Source of the DNA: Bacteroidaceae bacterium
Lineage (GTDB): Bacteria > Bacteroidota > Bacteroidia > Bacteroidales > Bacteroidaceae
NCBI GenBank assembly: GCA_017483665.1
Contig: JAFUVM010000031.1
Location: 1 to 43,234 of the forward strand
Direction: 5' to 3'
DNA length: 43,234 nucleotides
Shown here in pieces: positions 1 to 9,200 of this stretch. Position 1 is the first letter of the stretch, and every line of letters starts with the position of its first letter. Under the pieces are notes generated by a model. It was not told where the DNA came from and did no database searches. It saw nothing but the letters and a program-made list of their open reading frames with translations. The position numbers and the translations under genes were made by a program.

Positions 1-363
1 CTCTGGGCTTATCCACATGGCAAACTCAAAGGCAATGTCTTTGTGGGCGTATGTGCCACCATAACGCCCTGCCTTTGAGATAATACCGATGGCATTAGTC
101 TTTTCTGTCCACTCTTTGGCACTGAGACGGAAACGGTTCAACCCTGCCTGAGATTTAATTATGTCGAATTCGGCACAATTAAAATTCGGATTCATCAACC
201 GCTCCCATATTCCAAGGAACTCTATGGTATTGCGGTTGCGCAGCCAGTTAGAGAAGAAGAACTCACCATCTTTAGCCTTCAACATGTCCGTCAGGCTGAT
301 ATAGTCATCTTCATTCTGCCTTATGACCGTTATCTGCGTATTCTGTACTGTTATCTTTGCCAT
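1..363 (-). CDS. KilA-N domain protein, partial (C-terminus outside window)
   Basis: The minus strand is open from an ATG at 363-361 to the window edge, giving 121 codons. The product begins MAKITVQNTQITVIRQNEDD and continues through a YISLTDMLKAK segment, a FFFSNWLRNRNTIEFLGIWE segment and a GRYGGTYAHKDIAFEFAMWI segment. This is the standard order of the KilA-N DNA-binding domain seen in phage and bacterial proteins. Family knowledge suggests a DNA-binding role, often in phage antirepressor-like or mobile-island proteins; in Bacteroidota such genes also occur alone. The downstream part, which would show a second domain, is missing. A Bacteroidota promoter and a perfect palindrome lie just upstream. 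Domain call is confident; cellular role is not known. Confidence 0.85.
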   Translation of the reverse strand, partial: MAKITVQNTQITVIRQNEDDYISLTDMLKAKDGEFFFSNWLRNRNTIEFLGIWERLMNPNFNCAEFDIIKSQAGLNRFRLSAKEWTEKTNAIGIISKAGRYGGTYAHKDIAFEFAMWISPE

Positions 364-381
364 ATTGTCTGCTGTTTTACA

Positions 382-401
382 AACTTTGCGTTGCAAAGTT
401 A
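382..401 (-). promoter_or_regulatory. Promoter -7 box with overlapping palindrome, upstream of KilA-N gene
   Basis: Read on the minus strand, TAACTTTG (401-394) matches the Bacteroidota -7 consensus TAnnTTTG, with a TTG about 22 nt further upstream. A perfect inverted repeat, AACTTTGC-GTT-GCAAAGTT (382-400), overlaps the box and the probable transcription start. An operator placed there could let the KilA-N protein or another dimeric regulator repress this promoter. The palindrome is seen directly; binding is inference. Confidence 0.55.
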
Positions 402-753
402 ACCATTTTCTACCAATTATAGGCAACTTGCCATATTAAATAAGGTGATCATACTCATCGCATTCTCTAATTTTAGTGCAAACAACTTTCTCGCTGTTTC
501 ACCGCACAAAGATACAACAGTTATTCGGATTGGGCAAGATTTTATGAAACATTTCTTCCAGAAAGTGCTTATCTTGCTGTAATCTGCTGTTAATTAGGGG
601 GCTAATTCTATAATTCAATTCGTCTTTTATTGGTAAAAAGCGTCTTGAGAACTATTTATATTTATGGTAATTCGCGGGCATTTATGGTAATTCGCGTTTT
701 AGTTTCTTTCTTCGGTTATTGCCTCAGGCGCAGGCGGAGCGTGTTTTTAGATG
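402..753. other. AT-rich intergenic region
   Basis: No coding signal was seen. The stretch is AT-rich and holds a direct repeat near its right end (661-696). The next gene starts only at 926. Confidence 0.6.
661..696 (+). repeat. 16-bp direct repeat, two copies 20 bp apart
   Basis: TTTATGGTAATTCGCG occurs at 661-676 and again at 681-696 with GGCA between. The copies are identical. They lie about 200 bp before the promoter of the SGNH gene; no function is evident. Confidence 0.8.
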
Positions 754-759
754 TTAACC

Positions 760-784
760 ACGGATTGAACGGATTGCACGGATT
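760..784 (+). repeat. 9-bp tandem repeat (ACGGATTGA-type)
   Basis: Three near-identical units ACGGATTGA / ACGGATTGC / ACGGATT follow TTAACC. It resembles the dispersed 'accacggattgaacggatt' intergenic repeat common in Bacteroidota. The hairpin at 27568-27651 is built from a similar phrase (CACGAATTGCACGAA). Confidence 0.65.
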
Positions 785-866
785 ATGTGCTTTTTGTGGC
801 TTTTGATGTAAAACTGTTCTCCTTGTTCTTGTGCTCTGTTAAGATGTGTTAAATGGTGGGGATGCT

Positions 867-899
867 TTGCCACTCTTATTATAATAATGAGTAACTTTG
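867..899 (+). promoter_or_regulatory. Bacteroidota promoter for the SGNH gene
   Basis: TTG at 867-869 and TAACTTTG at 892-899 match the -33/-7 pattern, with a slightly long 22-nt spacer. The predicted start of transcription, near 906, leaves a short leader before the ATG at 926. This argues against the more upstream in-frame ATG at 887, which overlaps the promoter. Confidence 0.6.
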
Positions 900-925
900 T
901 AGAGAATTCATATCTAATCGACGAC

Positions 926-3811
926 ATGAAGAAAAATCTGCTTGCTTTGATGCTCATGCTGGTGTGCATGGGCGCCGGGGGACAAAACCCGGACAGCCTG
1001 ACGTTTGCCGTTCTGGGCAATTCCATCTCCACCTACTACGACTACATCCCTGCGGGGTATGCTGTCTACTACGACCAGAACCGCGAGAAGAACAACGGCA
1101 TACAGGTGGGCGACACGTGGTGGATGCAGCTGAGCCGACTGTCGGGACTCACTTTCCTGGCCAATGCCTCGTGGAGCGGCAGTCGCGTGGCTGCCGACGA
1201 GCTGAACAGCAATGCGCCGTTCCTCAGCAACCACCGCATGAAGGCGCTGGGACGGGCCGGCAAGCCCGACTTCATCTTCATCGCCGGCGGCACGAACGAC
1301 TGGAACGTGGCCCGTGTGCCTCTGGGCGAGTACAGGACGGAGAACTTCACCGATTCCGTCACGTTTCGGGGCGCTTACCAACGGCTCCTCTACAAGCTGA
1401 CCACGTGGTACCCGCAGGCTCGCATCGTCTGCCTGAGCATCTTTCCGAGGGGGAACGGCATCAGCGAGAAGAATGCGAAGGGCTGGAGCCAGGCAGATGC
1501 CAACGCCAGCATCAGGTACATTGCCAATCAGTTCGGGCAGTACTACGTGGACTGCTCCACCATTCCCTTCAGCAACGACTGGGGCGCCTATACCCTGGAC
1601 CGTCTTCACCCCACGACTCTGGGCGCCACGCAGATAGCAACCTGCATCAACAATGCCCTGATACGGCAGAAGCTCATCACGAAGGACCTGAAACGCTCCG
1701 GCGAGGTGGAAGAGGCTGAGCGTCTGCTCGACCTTCGCTTCACGGCGGACGGCATCGTCAACCTGGGCACCTTCGAGACCCGCATCGGCAAGCACGGCGC
1801 GGCTGCCACGTTCTACGACGCTGCTGGCGACGTGTACTACGGCTGCAGCAAGGCACGCGCATCCGACTTCTTCTATGCCACCTACGACGAAGGGTCTCCC
1901 CTGGCTGAGGCCTTCAACAGCAGCGTGACCTGGGAAATGCTGGTGCGTCCCGACGGCCTGGCCGACCAGAGCGGCGGCATCGCGCGTTCGTGCATCCTGG
2001 GCAACGAGCAGGACGGCGGCTGGGCTTTCTACAGCTCGGCCGTGGCAAGCTGCTTCAGCTACAGGCACAATAGCGGTGTGAGCAGCACCATGAAGAGCAT
2101 CACAGGCGACTCCATCCTCATCCCCGGCAAGTTCTACCACATCGTAGCCACGATGGACAGGCCGAGCCACACGATGCGCTACTACATCAACGGCAAGCTG
2201 GTGTGCACGGGAACACGTGCCGGCACCGACATGCCCCTGCCTCAATGCGGTACGCAGAAGGGGCGCAAAGGCATGTGGATCTGCTTGGGCGGCGACGCCA
2301 CATCAGCCTCCTACAACGGCAGTGCCGAGGCATCGACGGCATGCAGCTTCGTCTTTGCCAGGATATACGACGGTGCCCTCACGCAGAAGGCAGCCCTCAA
2401 GCTATACGACGACGAAGTCCGGAAGTTCACCGAGCCCCAGGCATCGCTCGGCACAGAGCTCATCATGGACTGCGAATTCACGCCAGAGGGAGCCGTGAAC
2501 CACGCGCCGTCGTATCGCGACAGACCCATCGCAATGGTGGGCGAGGTGCCGATGCGCTATAATGCCGACATCAACCTCTACGAGGCACAGTTCAGTGCCA
2601 CGAAGACACAGTTCTTCAAGTACATGCTGGGCGACGCCCCGTCTGCCATGAGTCAGCTCTCGGATGCCTACAGCGTCGAGGTCTATTGCCGGAACAACAA
2701 CGCCTTGCCCAAGGCCATCACCCGTCCGCTGGGGCTCGTCAACACCTACGGCTTTGGCATACAGATGAACACCAAGGGCAACATCGGCTACACGACCGTG
2801 ACGCAAGGCAACAAGGCCGACGGCTCGTACAGCAAGACGCAGTGGATGTGGGCGCAGGATGCTACCCTCACCACCGACTATACGCACTACGTCATCGTCT
2901 ACGACCGTAAGCACTATACTTCCCGCTTCTACATCAACGGCAAGCTGGCCGACCAGCGCTGGCTGACCTTCAAGGAATGTCCCGTCTACGAGTGGACGCC
3001 CTCCACGTGGCTTGCCATCGGAGGCGACGCCCACGGCAACTACGAGCCGTCCGCCACGGGGACGACGGGCAGCTATCCCTTCGACGGCGACGTGGCTATG
3101 GTGCGCATCTACGGCCGTGCGCTCAGCGACAGCGAGGTGCAGACCCTCGACGGCATCCTGCACACCTCCGAGGTGAGCTACAAGTTCGGGGCCAACGGCT
3201 ATGCTGCCGTCTGTCTGCCGTACGCCTGGCGTGTGCCAGAGGACTGCACAGCCTTCATCGTCACAGAGATAGCCAGCCCGTCCGTCATCCTGACCCCCGT
3301 CGCACAGGCCGGCGAATGCGTTCCCTACGGAACACCCGTCCTGCTCAAGGGTACGGCCAAGGCTACCGTCACCCTGACCGCGCTGGACAAGAGCGAAGTC
3401 TACAGCCTCCCCGAAGCAACGGACAGCGACCAGTCTTCGACCTCCAGCCTTCCCAACCTCCTGACGGGTACCTATCCGGGCAGGACACTTCTTGCAGGCG
3501 AAGGCTATTACATCAGGACGACCGGCGCAAACATCTACCGCACCACGACCAGCACCGCGCTGCCTCCCTTCAGCTGCTACCTTGTTTCGTCAGAGCGACG
3601 CTCGTACTTCAAGATTGAAGAGAGTGCCGACGGGTTGGATTTCACACTCCACGGTGTGACAGACGACACGGCACGCCGTGAGCAGGCAAACGGCACGTGG
3701 TTTGACTTCACGGGGCGCAGAGTGTCCGTCGGACAGCATGCCGCAGGGCAAGTGCCGCTGAAGTCCGGCCTCTACATTCGCGGCGGCAGGAAAGTAATCA
3801 TCAGTAAATGA
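926..3811 (+). CDS. Secreted SGNH/GDSL hydrolase with two LamG-like lectin domains
   Basis: The product is about 961 aa. I chose the ATG at 926 because it starts a signal peptide (MKKNLLALMLMLVCMGAGGQ) and lies after the promoter. The SGNH blocks are visible: FAVLGNSIS with nucleophile Ser33 (GNS in place of GDS), FIAGGTNDW with Asn124, and LDRLHPTTLG with Asp225 and His228. Two concanavalin-like/LamG segments follow, roughly residues 320-520 and 560-740; both contain a 'FYINGKL' strand and a 'W.CLGGDA' or 'WLAIGGDA' strand. The protein ends in GLYIRGGRKVIISK, the tail shared by other secreted proteins here. In a mannan locus a carbohydrate acetyl-esterase acting on acetylated mannan is the best guess, but substrate is inferred. 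It lies 32 bp before the epimerase gene, probably in the same operon. Confidence 0.8.
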   Translation: MKKNLLALMLMLVCMGAGGQNPDSLTFAVLGNSISTYYDYIPAGYAVYYDQNREKNNGIQVGDTWWMQLSRLSGLTFLANASWSGSRVAADELNSNAPFLSNHRMKALGRAGKPDFIFIAGGTNDWNVARVPLGEYRTENFTDSVTFRGAYQRLLYKLTTWYPQARIVCLSIFPRGNGISEKNAKGWSQADANASIRYIANQFGQYYVDCSTIPFSNDWGAYTLDRLHPTTLGATQIATCINNALIRQKLITKDLKRSGEVEEAERLLDLRFTADGIVNLGTFETRIGKHGAAATFYDAAGDVYYGCSKARASDFFYATYDEGSPLAEAFNSSVTWEMLVRPDGLADQSGGIARSCILGNEQDGGWAFYSSAVASCFSYRHNSGVSSTMKSITGDSILIPGKFYHIVATMDRPSHTMRYYINGKLVCTGTRAGTDMPLPQCGTQKGRKGMWICLGGDATSASYNGSAEASTACSFVFARIYDGALTQKAALKLYDDEVRKFTEPQASLGTELIMDCEFTPEGAVNHAPSYRDRPIAMVGEVPMRYNADINLYEAQFSATKTQFFKYMLGDAPSAMSQLSDAYSVEVYCRNNNALPKAITRPLGLVNTYGFGIQMNTKGNIGYTTVTQGNKADGSYSKTQWMWAQDATLTTDYTHYVIVYDRKHYTSRFYINGKLADQRWLTFKECPVYEWTPSTWLAIGGDAHGNYEPSATGTTGSYPFDGDVAMVRIYGRALSDSEVQTLDGILHTSEVSYKFGANGYAAVCLPYAWRVPEDCTAFIVTEIASPSVILTPVAQAGECVPYGTPVLLKGTAKATVTLTALDKSEVYSLPEATDSDQSSTSSLPNLLTGTYPGRTLLAGEGYYIRTTGANIYRTTTSTALPPFSCYLVSSERRSYFKIEESADGLDFTLHGVTDDTARREQANGTWFDFTGRRVSVGQHAAGQVPLKSGLYIRGGRKVIISK

Positions 3812-3843
3812 CGAAAACCAAGAACTAAATAATTCACATCGCC

Positions 3844-5118
3844 ATGCCTGCAAAGAGTCATCTATCCTTTTCAAATGAGACATTGTTGCGCACACTCTCC
3901 CGCGAAGCCCACGACTGTCTGACGCAAAACATTCTGCGGTTCTGGCTCGACAACATGCTCGACACGGAACGAGGCGGCTGGTATGGGCGGATGACGGGAA
4001 AGGGACAGACAGAAAAGGATGCGCCGCGCGGTGCCATCCTCTATGCACGGCTGCTCTGGACCTTCAGCTCAGCCTATCGCATCCTTGGCGACAGCGTCTG
4101 TCTCGAGGCGGCCCGGCTGACCAAAGACTATATCCTCGCCCATTTCATCGACAAGGAATATGGCGGAACGTTCTGGAGCGTCACGGCAGAAGGACAGCCG
4201 CTCGATACCAAGAAACAGTTCTATGCTCAGGGCTTCATGCTTTACGGCTTCTCGGAATACGCCCGGGCTACAGGCGACGACGAGGCTTTGCAGACAGCCC
4301 TCCACCTCTTCGACATCATAGAACACCACGCTTGGGACTCCGGTTACGGAGGCTATATCGAGGCCTGTACCCGCGAATGGCAACCCATAGCGGACATGCG
4401 TCTCTCAGACAAGGACGAGAACTATCCAAAGAGTCAGAACACACATCTGCATATCATTGAACCCTATACCAATCTGCTTCGCCTGCTGCGCGAAACAAAC
4501 CCTGAATGCGAATGTGCAGGGAAGGTCGCAGCGGCAGTCAGGCGTCTGGTCTCCCTCTTCACCGACCACATACTCAACCCCGAGACACATCACCTCGACC
4601 TCTTCTTCGATATGGACTGGACGCGCCGCAGCATTACCGAAAGCTATGGTCACGACATAGAGTGTTCGTGGCTGCTGCACGAGGCTGCGCTTGTGCTTGG
4701 AGACAAGGCTATATTGAATAAGGTGGAGCTTGTCGTAAGAGAAGTGGCGCTGGCGAGCGAGAAAGGGCTGCAGTCCGACGGCTCCATGATTTATGAAGGC
4801 GAGCCCGACGGGTCGCATTTCGACTGCGACCGCCACTGGTGGGTGCAGGCAGAGGCTGTCGTGGGCTTCTTCAATCTCTATCAGCATTTCGCTGACGAGA
4901 AGGCTTTGGACAAGGCATTGCGACTGTGGGAGTACATCAAGAACCGGCTTGTCGACCACGCACACGGCGAGTGGTACTGGAGCATCCGCGGGGACGGCAG
5001 TGTGAACCTCGATGACGACCATGCCGGCTTCTGGAAGTGTCCATACCACAATGGCCGCATGTGCATGGAACTCATGGAGCGCGTCGCAACAATGCTTATG
5101 ACACAGGAAAACACATAA
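3844..5118 (+). CDS. Cellobiose 2-epimerase (AGE family)
   Basis: This 424-aa protein of the N-acylglucosamine 2-epimerase/cellobiose 2-epimerase fold (an alpha6/alpha6 barrel) has no signal peptide and should be cytoplasmic. Candidate catalytic histidines lie in NTHLHIIEPY (His201/His203), ESYGHDIE (His270) and KCPYHNGRM (His402). The 132-residue spacing of the last two is close to that of characterised cellobiose 2-epimerases. The expected reaction is epimerisation of beta-1,4-mannobiose to 4-O-beta-D-mannosyl-D-glucose (and cellobiose to glucosyl-mannose). The GH130 phosphorylase and GPH symporter in the same locus form the pathway described for Bacteroides fragilis, which strongly supports this over a GlcNAc/ManNAc 2-epimerase. 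Only 5 bp separate it from the AraC gene. Confidence 0.88.
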   Translation: MPAKSHLSFSNETLLRTLSREAHDCLTQNILRFWLDNMLDTERGGWYGRMTGKGQTEKDAPRGAILYARLLWTFSSAYRILGDSVCLEAARLTKDYILAHFIDKEYGGTFWSVTAEGQPLDTKKQFYAQGFMLYGFSEYARATGDDEALQTALHLFDIIEHHAWDSGYGGYIEACTREWQPIADMRLSDKDENYPKSQNTHLHIIEPYTNLLRLLRETNPECECAGKVAAAVRRLVSLFTDHILNPETHHLDLFFDMDWTRRSITESYGHDIECSWLLHEAALVLGDKAILNKVELVVREVALASEKGLQSDGSMIYEGEPDGSHFDCDRHWWVQAEAVVGFFNLYQHFADEKALDKALRLWEYIKNRLVDHAHGEWYWSIRGDGSVNLDDDHAGFWKCPYHNGRMCMELMERVATMLMTQENT

Positions 5119-5123
5119 CCGCC

Positions 5124-6023
5124 ATGACTCAACAAGACCCCACTGCACCATCGGTGATGCGCGAGATAACGCCGCTCTCCGACAGCGACTGCTTCTACCT
5201 GGCCGACCGCCACAAATCATCATTCGACTTCCCCATCCACAGCCATCCCGAATTCGAGCTTAACTTTATCGGCAACGCTGCGGGAGTGCGGCGGACAGTG
5301 GGGGACAGCAGCGAGACGATAGGGGATTATGACCTGGTGCTCATCGCCAGCCCAAACCTGGAACACGTGTGGGAACAAGGGGAATGTCACAGCAAGGACA
5401 TCAGAGAGATTACCATACAGTTCACCTCGGACGTGCTGCCCGAGAGCCTGCTGTGCAAGAATCAGTTTCACTCCATTCGTCAGATGTTGGAGCGTGCCCG
5501 CCTGGGGCTTGCCTTTTCGCAGCTCACCATCATGAAGATATACAGGAGACTGGACGAATTGACGTGTCAGCAGCACGGCTTCCATGCCGTGCTGAGCTTC
5601 CTCGAACTGCTTTACGACCTGTCGCTTGCCGACGACAGCCGCACCCTGTCCAGCTCCTCGTTTGCCCGCGTCAAGACAAGCAGCGAGAGCCGCCGCGTCA
5701 ATAAAGTGCAGCAGTACATAGCGAGTCATTTCCGCGAGGAGGTGCGTCTCGAACAAATGGCAGAGCTGGTAGGGATGACCCCCGTAGCCTTTTCCCGCTT
5801 CTTCCGCCAACGCACAGGCCGCACCTTGTCGGACTATATCATCGAGATTCGCCTGGGCTATGCTTCACGGATGCTGATAGACACCACCATGACGGCAGCT
5901 GAGATATGTTTCGACTCAGGCTTCAACACGCTCTCCAACTTCAACCGCCTGTTCCGCAAGCATAAAGGATGTACCCCGACAGAGTTCCGCGAGAACTTCA
6001 ACAAGAAGAAAATCATCATATAA
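5124..6023 (+). CDS. AraC-family transcriptional regulator
   Basis: The 299-aa protein has an N-terminal cupin-like sensor (HSHPEFELNFI, residues about 35-50) and a C-terminal double helix-turn-helix. The HTH runs from VNKVQQYIASHFREEVRLEQ through MAELVGMTPVAFSRFFRQRT to EICFDSGFNTLSNFNRLFRK. I use the ATG at 5124, five bases after the epimerase stop; the upstream extension would overlap that gene. It probably senses a mannan-derived sugar and activates the locus; many Bacteroidota PULs use hybrid two-component or SusR-type sensors, so a one-component AraC regulator with a cupin is notable. The sensed ligand is not visible from sequence. Confidence 0.85.
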   Translation: MTQQDPTAPSVMREITPLSDSDCFYLADRHKSSFDFPIHSHPEFELNFIGNAAGVRRTVGDSSETIGDYDLVLIASPNLEHVWEQGECHSKDIREITIQFTSDVLPESLLCKNQFHSIRQMLERARLGLAFSQLTIMKIYRRLDELTCQQHGFHAVLSFLELLYDLSLADDSRTLSSSSFARVKTSSESRRVNKVQQYIASHFREEVRLEQMAELVGMTPVAFSRFFRQRTGRTLSDYIIEIRLGYASRMLIDTTMTAAEICFDSGFNTLSNFNRLFRKHKGCTPTEFRENFNKKKIII

Positions 6024-6101
6024 TTTACGATTTTACTATTTACTATTTTACGATTTACTATTTACGGCTGCAGCATATTCTTCGTTCTTCATTCTTCATT
6101 T
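6024..6101. repeat. AT-rich phrase repeats after the AraC gene
   Basis: Two short phrase arrays follow the stop codon: TTTAC(G/T)AT-type units at 6023-6066, and TTCTTCAT-type units at 6076-6101. They belong to the class of 6-10 bp phrase repeats found at many gene junctions in this window. Confidence 0.7.
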
Positions 6102-6157
6102 AATCGGCGGTGCCATCAATGGTTAAGAAAGAGTCAGCCACTCTCGGTAAAAGTCCG

Positions 6158-6165
6158 TACCTTTG
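6158..6165 (+). promoter_or_regulatory. Probable -7 box for the GH59-GH26 gene
   Basis: TACCTTTG at 6158-6165 fits the Bacteroidota -7 element; no clear TTG is present at -33, consistent with an activated promoter. It would give a leader of about 110 nt before the ATG at 6281. The AraC protein encoded just upstream is the obvious candidate activator. Confidence 0.5.
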
Positions 6166-6280
6166 CGGACAACATAGCCTACGATGACAGCCGGCAGATG
6201 CTTAAATGCTTCGATGATGCTGGTATCTCCTTCCTCGCGCGTGTTCCATATTTATATATTAGGAAAGAAAAGAAACATAT

Positions 6281-9200
6281 ATGAAAATGACAAGAAGACA
6301 TCTGCTCATCGGAGCATTATTGAGCCTTTTCCTTAGCGGCGCTAAGGCACAGACCATTCAGTTGAGCGCCAGCGCCAAGGGCAAACAGTTCGACGGCATC
6401 GGAGCCGTGAATGGCGGTGGTGCCACTTCTGTGCTGCTGAAGGATTATCCTGAACCTCAGCGCTCACAGATTATGGATATGGTCTACCGGCCCATGTTTG
6501 GAGCCAGCCTCAGTGCTATCCTTGTGGAAGTGCCGGGCGACGGCAACAGTACGCAGGGCTCGATGCCCTCGCACAGCCACTATCAGGGCGACCACAACTA
6601 CCTGCGCGGCTATATGTGGTGGGTGATGCAGGAGGCAAAACGGCGTAATCCCGCTCTTGCCCTCGACGCCACTTCGTGGAGCGCCCCAGCCTGGGTGGGC
6701 AACATCTGGTCGGACAACATGGTGGACTACTACGTGGACTGGCTTCAGGGACTGCGCGAGGTGCACGGTCTGGAACTGGATGCTTTGGGCTGCCACAACG
6801 AGAAGGGATGGAACGCCGACTTCGCCAAGAACCTGCGCAAAGCCATGAACGAAAACGGCTTCCGAAATGTGAAGCTACACGGCTTTGGCAACTGGGGCGA
6901 CAGTAAGATGGATTTCCTCAAACGGATGCAGGAAGACCAGGAGTTGCGCGATGCCCTCGACGCCATTTGTGCCCACACGTTCAGCGAGATACAGTTGACT
7001 CCTGAAGAACGCAAGATGGCGGAAGACATGGGCAAACCCATCTGGAACAGCGAGGACCACGTCTATCTGCCGGGCTTTGATTGCCTCATCAGTATAGTCC
7101 GCTGCTTCAACCAGAACTATATCGTCAGCGGCGCTACAAGAGTCATCAACTGGTACGATATCGGTGCAACGTATCCGCTGGAGCCTTACAGCAAGGAGCC
7201 TCCGATGCTTCTCGCGCAGGAACCGTGGAGCGGACACTACTACGTCCGCGAGGCTTTGTGGGGCTATGCGCACTACGGCCAGTTTACCCGCGTGGGTTGG
7301 CGATACATCGACGACGGTTGCCTGAATCTGCCCGGTGGCGGTTCGATGGTGACGCTGCGCAACCCGCAGACGGGCGACTACAGCATCATTGCCGAGACGA
7401 AAGGGGCGAAAAAAGCGCAGAAGGTGAAGATAGAGGTGGGCGACGGCCTTGCCACGGGCAAACTCTGTGTGTGGTATAGCGACTCTCTGCAACAATTCGT
7501 GCGCCAGAAGGACATCACCCCCAAGAACGGAAGTTTCTCTATTACGCTGAAGCCCGGTGCCGTCTATTCCTTCTCCACGACAACAGGGCAACAGAAGGGG
7601 ACGTTTGACAATATACCGGCCTCCCAACCTTTCCCAATTCCCTATGAGGACGATTTCGAACAGTACAAGAATCCTTCCGAGTGGGGCTACTTGCCGCATT
7701 ATTTAGCAGATTTGATAGGATGCTACAGCCTCACCCCTTCTCCGAAGGGCGAGGGAAGCTGCATCCAGCAAGTGGTCGGTTCCCACACCCTCAGCTGGGC
7801 ACCCGAATGGCATCACTACACCATATTTGGCGACGCCGGCTGGCAGGACTACGAGGTCAGTGCCGACGTATATCTCAATCCCGGCGACGAGGCCGGTGTG
7901 ATGGGGCGGATCTGTGATGTAGGTTCCGGTTACGGCATCTGGGCCAAGGGGTACTACCTGAAGATAGACGACCGGGGAAAGGTGACACTCATCCTTACTC
8001 GCGGGAAACGCGACCAGAAGGAGCTTATCGGTGACAAGGAGCAGCAGGCCATCATCCTGGCCCGCAAGGATGTGGAGATTGGCGGAGAATACACGTTGGC
8101 AGAGGCTGTGCCGGGCAACTTCTCTCCCCTCGAATGGCATAACATCAGACTTCGCTTCCAGGGCGACCAGATTACGGGCTACGTCGATGGCGTCGAGGTT
8201 GTGCAGGTCACTTCGGATCACTACGGCAAGGGCATGGCAGGCTTGATAGCTCCTCTGAAAGAGCGTCACGTCTCTACTCCGTATTTCGATAACCTGAAGA
8301 TTATGCCCATAGGTCGTACGCAGGCCACACCGACTGTCGTTCCCCCGGTTCAGCCGCTCTACCCGATGAGTTCGCAAGGTCGGGAAGCTTTGCTGCAACG
8401 CCTGAAAGAACTCCGTGTCCGTGGCATCATGTTTGGTCATCAGGACGATCCCTTCTATGGCCTTGGCTGGCAGTGGGACCGTGGTCGCTCGGATGTGCTT
8501 GCCGTCTGTGGTGACTACCCCGCCGTGATGGGGTTCGAACTGGGCGGTATTGAAGTGGACGAAGCCAAAAGTCTGGACAATGTCCCCTTCGTCCGTTTAC
8601 GCGAAGAGTTGCTGGCGCATGTGCGTCGCGGCGGTGTCGCTACCATCTCGTGGCATCCGCGCAATCCGCTGACAGGCGGAACGGCGTGGGACAACAAGGA
8701 TGCCAACACCGTTCGCAGCATTCTCCCGGGCGGCAGTCAGCATCAGAAGTTCCAACAGTGGATGCAGCGCCTTTCCCGTTTCCTTCGTTCGCTGAAGGAT
8801 GAACACGGCCAGCCTGTACCCTTCATCTTCCGTCCCTGGCACGAGAACAGCGGCGGTTGGTTCTGGTGGGGCAAAGGCCTTTGCTCAGCCCAGGAATACA
8901 AGGCTCTGTGGAACTGTCTGCAAGAAAAACTGCTGGCCGACGGACTGACGAATATCGTATGGAGCTGGAGTCCTAACTATGGTATGAAGGACGACGACAT
9001 GGATTCTTACCCGGGCGATGACCGCGTGGACATTATCGGACTTGATGCCTATCAGCAATCTGCTGACGAACAAGGCTTCATCACTACGCTCAACAAAGAC
9101 CTCACCAAGCTCTGCGAGTTTGCCCGGAAGACGGATCGCCTCGTGGCCCTCACGGAATGTGGCTACCAGAACATCCCCGACTCAACCTGGTGGACACGTG

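Noticed and set aside
6140..6280. Possible gene remnant reading LSVKVRTFADNIAYDDSRQM before the GH59-GH26 gene
   Set aside because: It is about 45 codons, has no start with a ribosome site, overlaps the promoter box and has no recognisable family. Leader sequence is the simpler reading.
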